Source of the DNA: Streptomyces coeruleorubidus
GTDB lineage: Bacteria > Actinomycetota > Actinomycetes > Streptomycetales > Streptomycetaceae
DNA: 64,000 bases
Assembly: GCF_008705135.1 (NCBI RefSeq)
Contig: NZ_CP023694.1
Span: forward strand, 1,054,001-1,118,000
Direction: 5' to 3'
Shown here: one piece after another, positions 35,772 to 46,843 of the stretch
Position numbering within the stretch: position 1 is the stretch's first letter
Layout of the letters: every line of letters begins with the position of its first letter
Position numbers and translations under genes: made by a program
Notes under the pieces: generated by a model
Databases searched by the model: none
What the model saw: only the letters and a program-made list of their open reading frames with translations
Told to the model about the DNA's origin: nothing

Positions 35772-36842
35772 TCATGCTCCCTGTCGTGCGCCGTCACGGA
35801 TCTCGTGCTTGGCCTCGTCGCTGAGATGGCACGCGGCGAGGTGCCCTCCGGTGCCGGGGACGAGGCGCAGCTCGGGCCGTTCCACCGTGCAACGCCCCTG
35901 AGGGACCCAGCCCTTGTAGGCGCAGCGGGGGTGGAAGGAGCAGCCGTCCGGCAGGTTGATCAGACTCGGCGGGGTGCCGGGGATCGGGTTGAGCCGTTCG
36001 CCGACGTCCCCGGTGAGGTGCGGCATCGACTGCAACAGGCCCCAGGTGTAGGGGTGCTGGGGCTGCTTGAGGACGTCGCGGGTGGAGCCGTACTCGATCC
36101 GGCGGCCGCCGTACATCACCAGGATGTCGTCGGCTATGTCGGAGACGACGCCGAGGTCGTGGGTGATGATGACGACGGCGGAGCCGAACTCCTCCTGAAG
36201 GTCGCGGATCAGGTCCAGGATCTGTGCCTGGACGGTGACGTCGAGGGCGGTGGTGGGCTCGTCGGCGATGAGCAGGGCGGGGTCGCAGACCAGCGACATG
36301 GCGATCATGGCGCGCTGGCGCATGCCGCCGGAGAACTGGTGCGGATAGTCCCGGACCCGGCGCTCGGGCTGCGGGATGCCGACGCGCTTGAGCATCTCGA
36401 CCGCGCGGTCCCTGGCCTCCTTCTTGGAGACCTTGTGGTGGACGCGGTAGGCCTCGGTGATCTGGGCGCCGACGGTGAAGAAGGGGTGCAGCGCGGAGAG
36501 CGGGTCCTGGAAGATCATGGAGACCGTACGGCCGCGCAGTTCGCGCATGCCGGCCTCGGGCAGGGCGACGAGTTCCCGGCCCTCCAGCCAGATCTCGCCG
36601 GAGACCCGGGCGCGGGTGCCCTTGTGCAGTCCGAGCAGGGCCAGCGAGGTCACCGACTTGCCGGAGCCGGACTCGCCGACGATGCCGAGGGTGCTGCCCT
36701 TCTCCAGGGTGAAGGAGACGCCGTCGACGGACTTGACGAGGCCGTCCTCGGTCGGGAAGTGCACCCTCAGGTCACGTACGTCGAGGAAGGGTGCGGGCGC
36801 GGGCGTGACGTCCGCGGGCTGCGGTGAGGTCTGAACGGACAC
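35772..36842 (-). CDS. Oligopeptide/dipeptide ABC transporter ATPase (OppD/DppD type)
   Basis: A 356-residue ATPase partner of the OppF-like protein. [16 protein letters not shown] is Walker [16 protein letters not shown] the signature, [12 protein letters not shown]alker B, and [13 protein letters not shown] begins the Cys-rich tail. A Pro/Ala-rich N-terminus precedes the fold. The start is at 36842, 28 bp after the permease stop. It is fourth in the operon. Confidence 0.92.
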   Translation of the reverse strand: MSVQTSPQPADVTPAPAPFLDVRDLRVHFPTEDGLVKSVDGVSFTLEKGSTLGIVGESGSGKSVTSLALLGLHKGTRARVSGEIWLEGRELVALPEAGMRELRGRTVSMIFQDPLSALHPFFTVGAQITEAYRVHHKVSKKEARDRAVEMLKRVGIPQPERRVRDYPHQFSGGMRQRAMIAMSLVCDPALLIADEPTTALDVTVQAQILDLIRDLQEEFGSAVVIITHDLGVVSDIADDILVMYGGRRIEYGSTRDVLKQPQHPYTWGLLQSMPHLTGDVGERLNPIPGTPPSLINLPDGCSFHPRCAYKGWVPQGRCTVERPELRLVPGTGGHLAACHLSDEAKHEIRDGARQGA

Positions 36843-36869
36843 GGGTGTTCCTAAGGACGGAAGAAGGGC

Positions 36870-37862
36870 TCAGGCGAGGCGCACGCGCGGGTCGACGAGG
36901 CCGTACACCAGGTCGACGACCACGTTGGCGAGGACGACGAACGTCGCGGCGAAGAGCGTGGTGCCGAGGATGACGGGGAGGTCGGAGTTCTGGACGGAGT
37001 CGACCGCGAGCTTGCCGATGCCGTTGATGCCGAACACCGACTCGGTGATGACCGCGGAGCCGCCGATCAGGGAGCCGACGTCCATGCCGAAAATGGTGAT
37101 GATCGGAGTGATGGCGGCGCGCAGTCCGTGCTTGAGGACGACGGTGGCGGCCGGCAGTCCCTTGGCGCGGGCGGTGCGCATGTAGTCCTCGGCGAAGACC
37201 TCCAGCATGGAGGAGCGGGTGAGCCGGGTGTACATCGCGAGGTAGACGATGACCAGGGTGGCCCACGGCAGGATCAGGCCCCTGAACCAGCCGGCCGGGT
37301 CCTCGGTGATCGAGGTGTAGCCGGAGGCCGGCAGGATCTGGAACTTGTCGACGAAGAGGTAAAGCAGGAGCAGACCGATGAAGTAGATCTGCACCGAGAC
37401 GCCGAACAGGGCCAGTCCGACCGCCGCCTTGTCGGCGGCCCTGCCCCTGCGGACCGCGGCGACGGTGCCGAGGCCGACGCCCAGGACGAGGAACGCCACC
37501 GCGGCGCCGAGTCCGAGGGAGAGGTCCGCCGGGAAGTCCGACAGCAGGGTGGTCAGGACGGGGGTGTCGGTCTGGAAGGAGACGCCGAGGCAGGGCGCCC
37601 GGCAGTGGATACGCACGCTCTGGTCGCCGAAGTCACGGCCGGCGAACAGCCCCTTGAGGAACTCCCAGTACTGAGTCAGGTAGCTCTGGTCCAGGCCCAG
37701 CGAGTGCTTGATCTCCGCCAGGCGGGACGGGGAGCAGGTCTTTCCGCAGGCCAGGAGTGCGGGGTTCGACGGCAGCGCGAAGAAGATGAAGAAGGTGATC
37801 GTGGTGATCACCAGCATGATCAAGGCCGCTGCCAGCAGGCGTCTGATGAGGTAACGAAGCAT
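36870..37862 (-). CDS. Oligopeptide/dipeptide ABC transporter permease (DppB type)
   Basis: A 330-residue permease with six membrane segments. MLRYLIRRLLAAALIMLVIT and the EAA-like loop (EDYMRTARAKGLPAATVV) are typical. An extracytoplasmic loop at about residues 38-95 carries four cysteines (ACGKTC and CRAPC), likely two disulfides as in other actinobacterial DppB proteins. Its start at 37862 lies after a strong intercistronic hairpin. It pairs with the DppC-type protein from the first gene. Confidence 0.9.
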   Translation of the reverse strand: MLRYLIRRLLAAALIMLVITTITFFIFFALPSNPALLACGKTCSPSRLAEIKHSLGLDQSYLTQYWEFLKGLFAGRDFGDQSVRIHCRAPCLGVSFQTDTPVLTTLLSDFPADLSLGLGAAVAFLVLGVGLGTVAAVRRGRAADKAAVGLALFGVSVQIYFIGLLLLYLFVDKFQILPASGYTSITEDPAGWFRGLILPWATLVIVYLAMYTRLTRSSMLEVFAEDYMRTARAKGLPAATVVLKHGLRAAITPIITIFGMDVGSLIGGSAVITESVFGINGIGKLAVDSVQNSDLPVILGTTLFAATFVVLANVVVDLVYGLVDPRVRLA

Positions 37863-37892
37863 GGGATGCCGGGACCTGACGTGAGTGGGGTG

Positions 37893-37920
37893 CCCGCCGG
37901 CGGCCCAGGCCGCCGGCGGG
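37893..37920 (-). terminator. Intercistronic hairpin between binding-protein and DppB genes
   Basis: CCCGCCGGCGGC (37893-37904) and GCCGCCGGCGGG (37909-37920) form a perfect 12-bp stem with a 4-base loop. It lies between the binding-protein stop and the permease start within the operon. It could attenuate transcription or protect the 3' end of the binding-protein transcript. Confidence 0.75.
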
Positions 37921-37939
37921 GTCGAGAGGGTTGCTGCCG

Positions 37940-39616
37940 TCAGTGCTTGACGTAGACGTGGACCAGGCTCGGCTCGGCCAGGATCGTGTCGGGGATGACT
38001 CCGCCGACCTTGGAGCCGGACATGTCGCTGAAGTTCATGTACGTCAGCGGGACCACGGCGGCGTCCTTCATGATCTGCTCGTCCATCCGACCGTAGGTCG
38101 CGTTGCGCTGCTTGACGTCGGTCATCGTGGCGGCCTTGTCGATCAGCGTGTTGACGTTCGGGTCGTTCAGATAGGACAGGTCCTGGTTGGCCTGCGGGTT
38201 CTTCTTGATCAGCCGGCCGTCGAAGAGGGTGGGCAGCACCGTGGAGGCGTTGGGCCAGTCGGCGATCCAGTCGCCCCACGTCAGGTCGTACTGGTTCTTC
38301 GTGTTGTTGACGGTGCTGAAGTAGTTCGCCGCCTCGATCGGTGAGATGTTGACGTGGATGCCGATGCGTTCCAGCGCGGTCTTCACCGCGTCGGCGAAGT
38401 GCTCCTGGGTGGGGGTGTTCTCCACCGCGATCGACATGGTCGGCTTCGGGTCGCCCGCCTGCTTCATCAGTGCCTTGGCCTTGGCAAGGTTGCCCGAGGG
38501 GTTGGCGCTGTACAGGTTGAACTTCTTGTAGCCGCCGATGCCGGGGCTCAGCATGGTGGTGGCGTAGTCGCCGTACGCGGAACCGCCGAAGGCGCCGCGA
38601 ACCGTGGTCTTGTCGATGGCGTACTCGATCGCCTGGCGGACCCGGAGGTCCTTGACGCGGGTGGTGTTGATCGCCAGGTAGTTGATGCCGGGTGCCGGGA
38701 TCTTGTAGTAACGGCTCTTCAGGGCCGGGTCGTTGGCGAGCTGTGCCAGGTCGGAGCCCGCGATCGGCCACTGCTGGATCGATGTCTGGGCGGTGCCGGC
38801 ATCGGCCTTGATCTGCTGGTCGATGGCGGCCTCGTCCTGGCCGAACTTCACGTCCATCTCGTCGACGTTCTGCTGCCGGATCGGGTCGGTCGACTGCGAC
38901 CAGTACGTGTTCCGGGTGAGGACGAGTTCCTTGTTCTTGGCGTACGACTTGATCATGTACGGGCCGTCGGACCAGACCTTGGTGTCATAGGTCGAGCCGG
39001 TGTCGTGGGCCTTGGGTACGGCGGACCAGCCGGGCATGGCGGTGGTCTCGTTGAAGTCGGCCACCGGCTGGTTCAGATGGAAGACGATCGTGTACTTGTC
39101 CGGCGTCTGGACGGAGCCGAGCTCCTTGCCCTGGTAGGGGCCCTTGTAGTCGGCGCCGCCGACGAGCCACTGGGACGCGTAGGGCGGGCCGCCGTTGATG
39201 TCGGAGGAGAAGAAGCGCTCGACGCCGTATTTGACGTCGGGTGCGGTGACCTCGCTGCCGTCCTGGTACTTGACCCCGTGCCGCAGGTGGAAGGTCCAGA
39301 CGGTGGCGCCCTTGGACGGCGTTCCGGTGTCGGTGGCGAGGTCGCCGACCAGCTTCGGGGCCGAGCCCGTCTCGTCCCAGCCGGTGAGCGTCCGGACGAT
39401 CTCCACGTCCATGCTCGAGCCCTCCGTCGTGTAGACGCGCTGGGGGTCGAGGTGGTCGAAGTCCGCCTTGTTCAGGACGGTCAGGGTGCCGCCCTTGCCG
39501 GGCGTGCCGCTGCCGCTGTCGCCGGAGGAACCTCCGCATGCGGTGGCCCCCAGGGCGATCACCACGGCGGAGGCCGTGAGAGCGACCGTGCGCGATCTGC
39601 GCGTGCTGCGCGTCAT
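37940..39616 (-). CDS. Oligopeptide/dipeptide ABC transporter, substrate-binding lipoprotein
   Basis: A 558-residue extracellular binding protein (SBP_bac_5). A positively charged N-terminus, hydrophobic stretch and lipobox ending at Cys27 (GATAC) make it a lipoprotein. VVRTLTGWDETGSAP-type N-terminal lobe sequence, VKYGVERFFSSDINGGPPYA and RQAIEYAIDKTTVRGAF are typical. It is second in the operon and is flanked on both sides by G+C-rich hairpins. Peptide specificity cannot be read from sequence. Confidence 0.92.
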   Translation of the reverse strand: MTRSTRRSRTVALTASAVVIALGATACGGSSGDSGSGTPGKGGTLTVLNKADFDHLDPQRVYTTEGSSMDVEIVRTLTGWDETGSAPKLVGDLATDTGTPSKGATVWTFHLRHGVKYQDGSEVTAPDVKYGVERFFSSDINGGPPYASQWLVGGADYKGPYQGKELGSVQTPDKYTIVFHLNQPVADFNETTAMPGWSAVPKAHDTGSTYDTKVWSDGPYMIKSYAKNKELVLTRNTYWSQSTDPIRQQNVDEMDVKFGQDEAAIDQQIKADAGTAQTSIQQWPIAGSDLAQLANDPALKSRYYKIPAPGINYLAINTTRVKDLRVRQAIEYAIDKTTVRGAFGGSAYGDYATTMLSPGIGGYKKFNLYSANPSGNLAKAKALMKQAGDPKPTMSIAVENTPTQEHFADAVKTALERIGIHVNISPIEAANYFSTVNNTKNQYDLTWGDWIADWPNASTVLPTLFDGRLIKKNPQANQDLSYLNDPNVNTLIDKAATMTDVKQRNATYGRMDEQIMKDAAVVPLTYMNFSDMSGSKVGGVIPDTILAEPSLVHVYVKH

Positions 39617-39641
39617 TGAGGAAACTCCGTTTCTTGCTACG

Positions 39642-39673
39642 GGCCGGGCGGCCGTTCGTGGGGCCGCCCGGCC
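39642..39673 (-). terminator. Intercistronic hairpin upstream of the binding-protein gene
   Basis: GGCCGGGCGGCC (39642-39653) pairs with GGCCGCCCGGCC (39662-39673) around an 8-base loop. It lies between the first permease stop (39694) and the binding-protein start (39616). A stem there could protect the 5' end of a processed binding-protein transcript. Confidence 0.7.
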
Positions 39674-39693
39674 GACACTCGGGGGGTGGCTTG

Positions 39694-40725
39694 TCAGCCG
39701 CGCCGGGCGCGGGGATCCAGGGCGTCCCGGACGCCGTCCCCGAGGAGATTGAGCGCCAGGACCAGGAGGAAGAGCAGGACACCGGGCACGAAGAGGTACA
39801 TCGGGTCCTGGAGGAAGAACTGGGAGGCGTCCGACAGCAGGGATCCCCAGTCGGGGTTGGGCGGGATGACGCCGACGCCCAGGTACGACAGGGCCGCCTC
39901 TGTCGTGATGTTCTGCGGGACGGCGAGGGCGAAGGAGATCAGGATCGGCGCCCACAGGTTGGGCAGGAGCTGCCGGAACAGGATGTGCCGCCGGCCGGCG
40001 CTCATCAGCCGCGCGGCGTCGACGAACTCGCGCTCGCGCAGGGACAGCACCTGTCCGCGCACCAGACGGGCGGTGTACGCCCAGGCGAAGACGGCGATGT
40101 TGAGCACCAGGACGAGCAGCCGGAGGTTCTCGTCGGTGCCGCCGTGGCTGTTGGTCTGCAGCGCGTTCTGGATCACCGGGGTGAGCGCGATGATGAACAG
40201 CAGCTGCGGGAACGCCAGCATCACGTCCATGACCCGGGACAGCAGGGAGTCGACCCAGCCGCCGAAGTAACCGGCCGCGAGCCCTGCCACGACACCGACC
40301 ACGGTGGACAGCACGGCCGAGGCGAAACCGACGTAGAGCGAGGTGCGCAGGCCGTAGACGATGCGGGCGAACAGGTCGTAGCCGGTGCCCGGTTCGACGC
40401 CGAGGAGGTGCTGGGCGCTGATGCCGCCCAGCGATCCGTAGGGGAAGTTGCCCGTGTCCGGGTTGATCGCCTTGTTGTCGGGGGTGATCGGTCCCCAGCT
40501 GGTCAGCGCGGTGAGGACCGGCGCGATCAGTGCGATCACGATGAACAGGAGGGTGGCCACCAGGGCGGCCGTGGTGACCTTGTCCCGCCTGATCCGCTTC
40601 CAGGCCATGCGGGCCGGTGAGCGGCCGGCGACGACCGTGCCGCCGGTTCTGGGATCCTGCGTCGGCGGCTCGGCCAGGAGCGCGGTGCCGCCGCCGGCGT
40701 CGGCCGGCTGGTGTTGCGTGGTCAT
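39694..40725 (-). CDS. Oligopeptide/dipeptide ABC transporter permease (DppC type)
   Basis: A 343-residue permease. A hydrophilic N-terminus (residues 1-48) precedes six membrane segments. The motif SRVMDVMLAFPQLLFIIAL and the EAA loop (REREFVDAARLMSAGRRHIL) define the DppC/OppC branch. I chose the ATG at 40725 (MTTQHQP); a frame to 40812 crosses the untranslated leader. It is first in the operon permease C, binding protein, permease B, ATPase D, ATPase F. Confidence 0.9.
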   Translation of the reverse strand: MTTQHQPADAGGGTALLAEPPTQDPRTGGTVVAGRSPARMAWKRIRRDKVTTAALVATLLFIVIALIAPVLTALTSWGPITPDNKAINPDTGNFPYGSLGGISAQHLLGVEPGTGYDLFARIVYGLRTSLYVGFASAVLSTVVGVVAGLAAGYFGGWVDSLLSRVMDVMLAFPQLLFIIALTPVIQNALQTNSHGGTDENLRLLVLVLNIAVFAWAYTARLVRGQVLSLREREFVDAARLMSAGRRHILFRQLLPNLWAPILISFALAVPQNITTEAALSYLGVGVIPPNPDWGSLLSDASQFFLQDPMYLFVPGVLLFLLVLALNLLGDGVRDALDPRARRG

Positions 40726-41030
40726 CGTACGGACATCCCGGATCTGCCCCTGAGGCAAGGAAATTGAGTGGCGGTCGCAATCACCGCCGTGAGACTCTGC
40801 GGACTTTCGCAATGCCGTGCGAGTCCGGTCAAGCCGAGCAGGGGGCAGAAAAGGGATTGTTTGCGGTCATGGAAAAGTGTTGACGAGAGCAGGGAACGTG
40901 ATTACCCGCCGCGTGAAGGAGTGCGGGAGATTCCTTGGGCAGTACTTAGCAATGGGCCCGTGGACGTTTCCTTTTGCTTTTCCCTCGGAATCCCCCGCGC
41001 CGGGTAAAGGGCGGGCACTGGGAGCTCGGC
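40726..41030. other. 305-bp leader/promoter region of the peptide-importer operon
   Basis: No gene is supported here. This lower-G+C stretch contains two imperfect stem-forming elements: GGCGGT/ACCGCC (about 40772-40792) and CGGACT/AGTCCG (about 40799-40828). Both precede the first permease start (40725, minus strand), so they could lie in its promoter or leader RNA. The region also separates this operon from the NUDIX-fusion gene ending at 41031. Confidence 0.5.
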
Positions 41031-42074
41031 TCAGCCGAACGGTACCCCGGCTTCCAGATAGAACGCCGCTCCGCGTTCGCGTGCCCTCAGGGCCCAGCGC
41101 AGCCGCTCGTAGCGCACCGGTGGCAGCAGGTCGGCGGCCTCCTCCTCGGTGACGAACCGCCAGTCGCGCAGCTCCGGCCCGGGCAGCAGCAGCCGTCCGG
41201 CCTCCGTGGAGTCGAGGGTGCCGCCGTCGAAGAGGAGCCGCAGGCCGCCGAACCCGGGGGGCGCGGGGCGCTCCCAGTCGACGACGAGCAGGCTCGGCAC
41301 CTCGTCGAGGTGGATGCCGGTCTCCTCGGCGACCTCCCGCACACCGGCGCGTGCGGGGGCCTCACCGGGTTCGACGACCCCGCCGGGGAACTCCCAGCCG
41401 GCCTTGTAGGTGGGGTCGACGAGCAGGACCCGGTCGTGTTCGTCGAAGAGGAGCACACCGGCGGCGAGTGTCTCGGCGGTGGGCTCGGGCGTCTGCACGA
41501 TGTCGCAGACGGGCACGGAGCCGCTGTTGACCGCCTCGGCTATCCGGGCGGCGGTCTCGTGCGGTGTGAGGTCGCTGGTGTCGACCGGGTGGGCGTCGGC
41601 GGTGAGCCAGGAGGCGAGTGCGGCCCGGTACGGCTCGATGTGGTCGAAGGACCACTGGCGTATTCGCATCTCGCCGTCGGACAGGTCCCGCGGAACCTCG
41701 CGGCCCGCTATCCGCTCCCGCAGTATCGTTTCGGCCGGAGCGAGCAGGAAGTGACTGACCGGAATCCTGCGGGCGGCCAGGCCGCCGAAGATCTCGTCGC
41801 GGTACTCCTGGCGCAGCAGGGTCATGGGGACCACCAGGGTCCCGCCGAGTTCGGCGAGCATCGCGGCCGCCGTGTCGATCACGAGCCGGCGCCAGATCGG
41901 CAGGTCCTGGAAGTCGCCGACCTCGGCGAGGTGTTTGGGCGGCAGCAGGTACCGGAGCGCTCCGCCGATGACCTCGGGGTCGAAGAGCGTGCTGTTCGGG
42001 ATCAGTTCGATCAGTTCCTGTGCGGTGGTGGTCTTCCCCGCACCGAACGCGCCGTTGATCCAGACGACGGTCAC
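41031..42074 (-). CDS. P-loop kinase-NUDIX hydrolase fusion protein
   Basis: A 347-residue two-domain protein. Residues 1-185 form a P-loop NTPase/kinase domain (Walker A GAFGAGKTTTAQE near residue 8; ILRERIAGREVPRD resembles the lid of small-molecule or polynucleotide kinases). Residues 190-347 form a NUDIX domain with Nudix-box residues (GGVVEPGE, REVAEETG). It is cytoplasmic. NUDIX enzymes cleave nucleoside-diphosphate-linked compounds; the kinase partner suggests one substrate handled twice. The gene stands alone between the ABC operon and a small secreted-protein gene. The exact substrate is unknown. Confidence 0.85.
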   Translation of the reverse strand: MTVVWINGAFGAGKTTTAQELIELIPNSTLFDPEVIGGALRYLLPPKHLAEVGDFQDLPIWRRLVIDTAAAMLAELGGTLVVPMTLLRQEYRDEIFGGLAARRIPVSHFLLAPAETILRERIAGREVPRDLSDGEMRIRQWSFDHIEPYRAALASWLTADAHPVDTSDLTPHETAARIAEAVNSGSVPVCDIVQTPEPTAETLAAGVLLFDEHDRVLLVDPTYKAGWEFPGGVVEPGEAPARAGVREVAEETGIHLDEVPSLLVVDWERPAPPGFGGLRLLFDGGTLDSTEAGRLLLPGPELRDWRFVTEEEAADLLPPVRYERLRWALRARERGAAFYLEAGVPFG

Positions 42075-42157
42075 AGGTCCCCCTCTTCTGTTGGCCCCCT
42101 GAGGCTTGCCCGCTCCACCCTGCCACGGAAACCAGCCGCAGTTGAGGGCGCATGACG

Positions 42158-42197
42158 ACGGCGCCGGCGCCCCCTGACTCGGGAGCGCCGGCGCCGT
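42158..42197. terminator. Strong hairpin downstream of the small secreted-protein gene
   Basis: ACGGCGCCGGCGC (42158-42170) pairs perfectly with GCGCCGGCGCCGT (42185-42197) around a 14-base loop. It lies 22 bp after the minus-strand stop at 42219 and upstream of the NUDIX-fusion start, fitting a terminator. Confidence 0.75.
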
Positions 42198-42218
42198 GAG
42201 CCGGGGACGGGCGGACCG

Positions 42219-42449
42219 TCAGCCCTTGTTCTTCTGGGCACCCTTCTTCTGGGCACCCTTCTTCTTCTGGACGCCGTCCTTCCCGGCCACGGACAGGCCG
42301 TCCTTCCCGACGGTCTGGTCGAGCGTCTTGAGGGTCTCGTCCACGTTGATGGCGGGGAGCTTCTCCCCGATGGCGTGCGACGGAGTGACCGCGGCGACGA
42401 CGAAGCCGGTGGCCAGGGAGGCGATGGCGAGCATGCTGCGCTTCTTCAT
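42219..42449 (-). CDS. Small secreted Lys-rich protein (hypothetical)
   Basis: 76 residues. The N-terminal signal peptide (MKKRSMLAIASLATGFVVAA) ends at PSHA. A short mature part (about 25 residues, LPAINVDETLKTLDQTVG) precedes a basic tail with repeated KKKGAQ/KKGAQ units. The tail is encoded by tandem CTTCTTCTGGGCAC repeats on the plus strand. I do not recognise the family. Secretion is clear; function is unknown, though a basic tail could bind nucleic acid or cell-wall polymers. Confidence 0.7.
   Translation of the reverse strand: MKKRSMLAIASLATGFVVAAVTPSHAIGEKLPAINVDETLKTLDQTVGKDGLSVAGKDGVQKKKGAQKKGAQKNKG
42229..42268. repeat. Short tandem repeat encoding the basic tail
   Basis: CTTCTTCTGGGCACC-type units recur about every 15 bp with small changes. 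In the minus-strand frame they give Gly-Ala-Gln-Lys-Lys repeats at the end of the small secreted protein. Confidence 0.7.
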
Positions 42450-42515
42450 GCCCGACTCAACTGCCGGACCCGCTCCGGGGTCACGCCGCTGGGCCATTCG
42501 GGGGAAGCATCGGCT

Positions 42516-42740
42516 TCAGCCGAGCCCGGTACCCCAGGTTCCGGGCCCGCCGCCGCGCCACTCGATCAGACCCGACGCCGCCACGTACGCCTCGTCCGCG
42601 TCCTCGATCCCCGCCCGCCGCAGGAACTCGGCGACGTCCAGCAGCCCGTACGCGATCCCGAGGAACTGGTCGTCCACGCGTACCCGCCGGCCACCGTCGG
42701 TGGCGGGCGGGTAGACCACGACGGGTTTCACGGACGCCAT
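42516..42740 (-). CDS. Small conserved hypothetical protein
   Basis: 74 residues: an N-terminal strand-rich part (KPVVVYPPATDGGRRVRVDD) and a helical part (YGLLDVAEFLRRAGIEDADE), ending in a Trp/Gly-rich tail. I do not recognise a named domain. The ATG at 42740 is used; the longer frame to 42902 lacks a plausible ribosome binding site. No signal peptide or membrane segment is present. It lies between two other small genes on the same strand. Confidence 0.6.
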   Translation of the reverse strand: MASVKPVVVYPPATDGGRRVRVDDQFLGIAYGLLDVAEFLRRAGIEDADEAYVAASGLIEWRGGGPGTWGTGLG

Positions 42741-42790
42741 GGCACCAGGGTGCGCGGGATCGGCGCCGGGCGCTCGCCGGAGCAGGCCGT

Positions 42791-43066
42791 TCAGCTCGCC
42801 TTCTGCGTCTGCCGGAATTCGTGGACGTCGGCGGTGAGGGTGCCGTCGTGCTGCTCGTAGTGGGACAGTGCCAGGCCCAGACCGAAGAAGGTCGGTGCCC
42901 ATTCGCCCACGAAGATGCCCCAGCGGTCGGCACGGGCGAGGTTGGTGCCGGGTTCCATCTTCAGCGAGCCCATCCAGGCGACGACGCTGAAGCCGATGGA
43001 CGCCATGGCGGCCATGTAGGCGTGCTCGCTGCGGACGCCCTTCTCGTGCATCTTCTTGATGATCAT
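42791..43066 (-). CDS. Small membrane protein (hypothetical)
   Basis: 91 residues, probably membrane-associated: hydrophobic stretches AYMAAMASIGFSVVAWMG and FVGEWAPTFFGLGLALS flank a charged loop. I do not recognise a family. The ATG at 43066 is preferred; an in-frame start at 43129 lies before an inverted repeat (CTCCGTT/AACGGAG, about 43073-43103), which may be a leader or operator element. It could share transcription with the next small gene. Confidence 0.6.
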   Translation of the reverse strand: MIIKKMHEKGVRSEHAYMAAMASIGFSVVAWMGSLKMEPGTNLARADRWGIFVGEWAPTFFGLGLALSHYEQHDGTLTADVHEFRQTQKAS

Positions 43067-43172
43067 CAGCGACTCCGTTCCGTGGGGGGTTCCGGAAACG
43101 GAGTGCCCTCGGAGCGTGCCGTTATTCACCCGATTTGAGGCTTATGTACAGACTGGGCTGTTTGTGGTGGTA

Positions 43173-43207
43173 GTGAGGCGAGTGACTCCGTGGCGCACTC
43201 GCCTCAC
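43173..43207. terminator. Terminator after the UvrA-like gene
   Basis: GTGAGGCGAGTG (43173-43184) pairs perfectly with CACTCGCCTCAC (43196-43207), giving a 12-bp stem 14 bp downstream of the UvrA-like stop. Confidence 0.8.
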
Positions 43208-43220
43208 GACCGTTCCCGTG

Positions 43221-45614
<2,394 letters not shown>

Positions 45615-45662
45615 CGGTCTCCATCTGTCGGGCGGGGCTGCCGCGGTCGGACGATCTGGCTT

Positions 45663-45693
45663 CCCCGCGCCGGCCGAGAGGCGCGGCGCGGGG
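45663..45693. terminator. Terminator after the VOC gene
   Basis: CCCCGCGCC (45663-45671) pairs with GGCGCGGGG (45685-45693) around a 13-base loop, about 40 bp past the VOC-gene stop and before the UvrA-like start. Confidence 0.65.
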
Positions 45694-45733
45694 GTGTTGC
45701 GTGTGGGTCTGCGGGCCGGCTGCTACCGCGCCG

Positions 45734-46153
45734 TCACGGCTTCAGCTGCTGGATGCGGACCATGTTGCCCGCGGGGTCGCGGAAGGCGCAGTCGCGGACG
45801 CCGTACGGCTGGTCCACGGGCTCCTGGACCACCTCGGCGTCGCCCGCCTGCACCCGCTCGAAGACGGCGTCGACGTCGGGGGTGGCCAGGACGATGCTGG
45901 CGTAGGTGCCCTTGGCCATCATCTCGGCGATGGTCCTGCGCTCGTCCTCGGTGACGCCGGGGTCGGCGGCCGGCGGATGCAGGACGATGTTCGTGCCGGG
46001 CTGACCGACGGGGCCGACCGTGATCCAGCGCATGCCCTCATAGCCGACGTCGTTGCGGACTTCGAAGCCGAGGGTGTCGCGGTAGAACGCCAGGGCGGCG
46101 TCCGGGTCGTCGTGCGGAAGGAAGCTGGCGTGAATGGTGAGGTCCATGGCCAT
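45734..46153 (-). CDS. VOC-superfamily (glyoxalase/extradiol dioxygenase-like) protein
   Basis: A 139-residue metal-dependent fold of two beta-alpha-beta-beta-beta modules. LTIHASFLPHDDPDAALAFYR, TLGFEVRNDVGYEG and CAFRDPAGNMVRIQQ are typical. The start is one of ATG 46153 or 46147; no clear Shine-Dalgarno is present, so it may be leaderless or translationally coupled. It follows the AraC-type regulator gene by 4 bp on the same strand, a pairing in which the regulator probably controls this gene. The substrate is unknown. Confidence 0.8.
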   Translation of the reverse strand: MAMDLTIHASFLPHDDPDAALAFYRDTLGFEVRNDVGYEGMRWITVGPVGQPGTNIVLHPPAADPGVTEDERRTIAEMMAKGTYASIVLATPDVDAVFERVQAGDAEVVQEPVDQPYGVRDCAFRDPAGNMVRIQQLKP

Positions 46154-46157
46154 CACG

Positions 46158-46601
<444 letters not shown>

Positions 46602-46791
46602 ACGCGTGATCGTGTCACATCGCACAGACATTCGGGCGCTTTCCGAGAGAAAACCCGGTATGCCGGACAGGCGTCCGTCAGGTGTAGTACGTGGCGCCGC
46701 CCGTCAGGTGCGGTGCGTGTCTCCGGCATCCGCAGGGTCAGATGCCGCCCGCGCCGGAGCGGTTCCCTCCAGATCGAGAACGTGCCGGGCT

Positions 46792-46836
46792 CAGGAACGT
46801 GCCACGCTCAGGACGTATCCCCCCTGAACGTTCCTG
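46792..46836. terminator. Hairpin downstream of the ROK kinase gene
   Basis: CAGGAACGT (46792-46800) pairs with ACGTTCCTG (46828-46836) and an inner TCAGG/CCTGA pair extends the fold. It begins 8 bp after the ROK-gene stop (minus strand). Confidence 0.6.
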
Positions 46837-46843
46837 CCCGGTC

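Noticed and set aside
37940..40780. Single long minus-strand frame spanning binding protein and first permease
   Set aside because: The permease is encoded in another frame with its own start; the extension crosses an intercistronic hairpin and is not a fusion.
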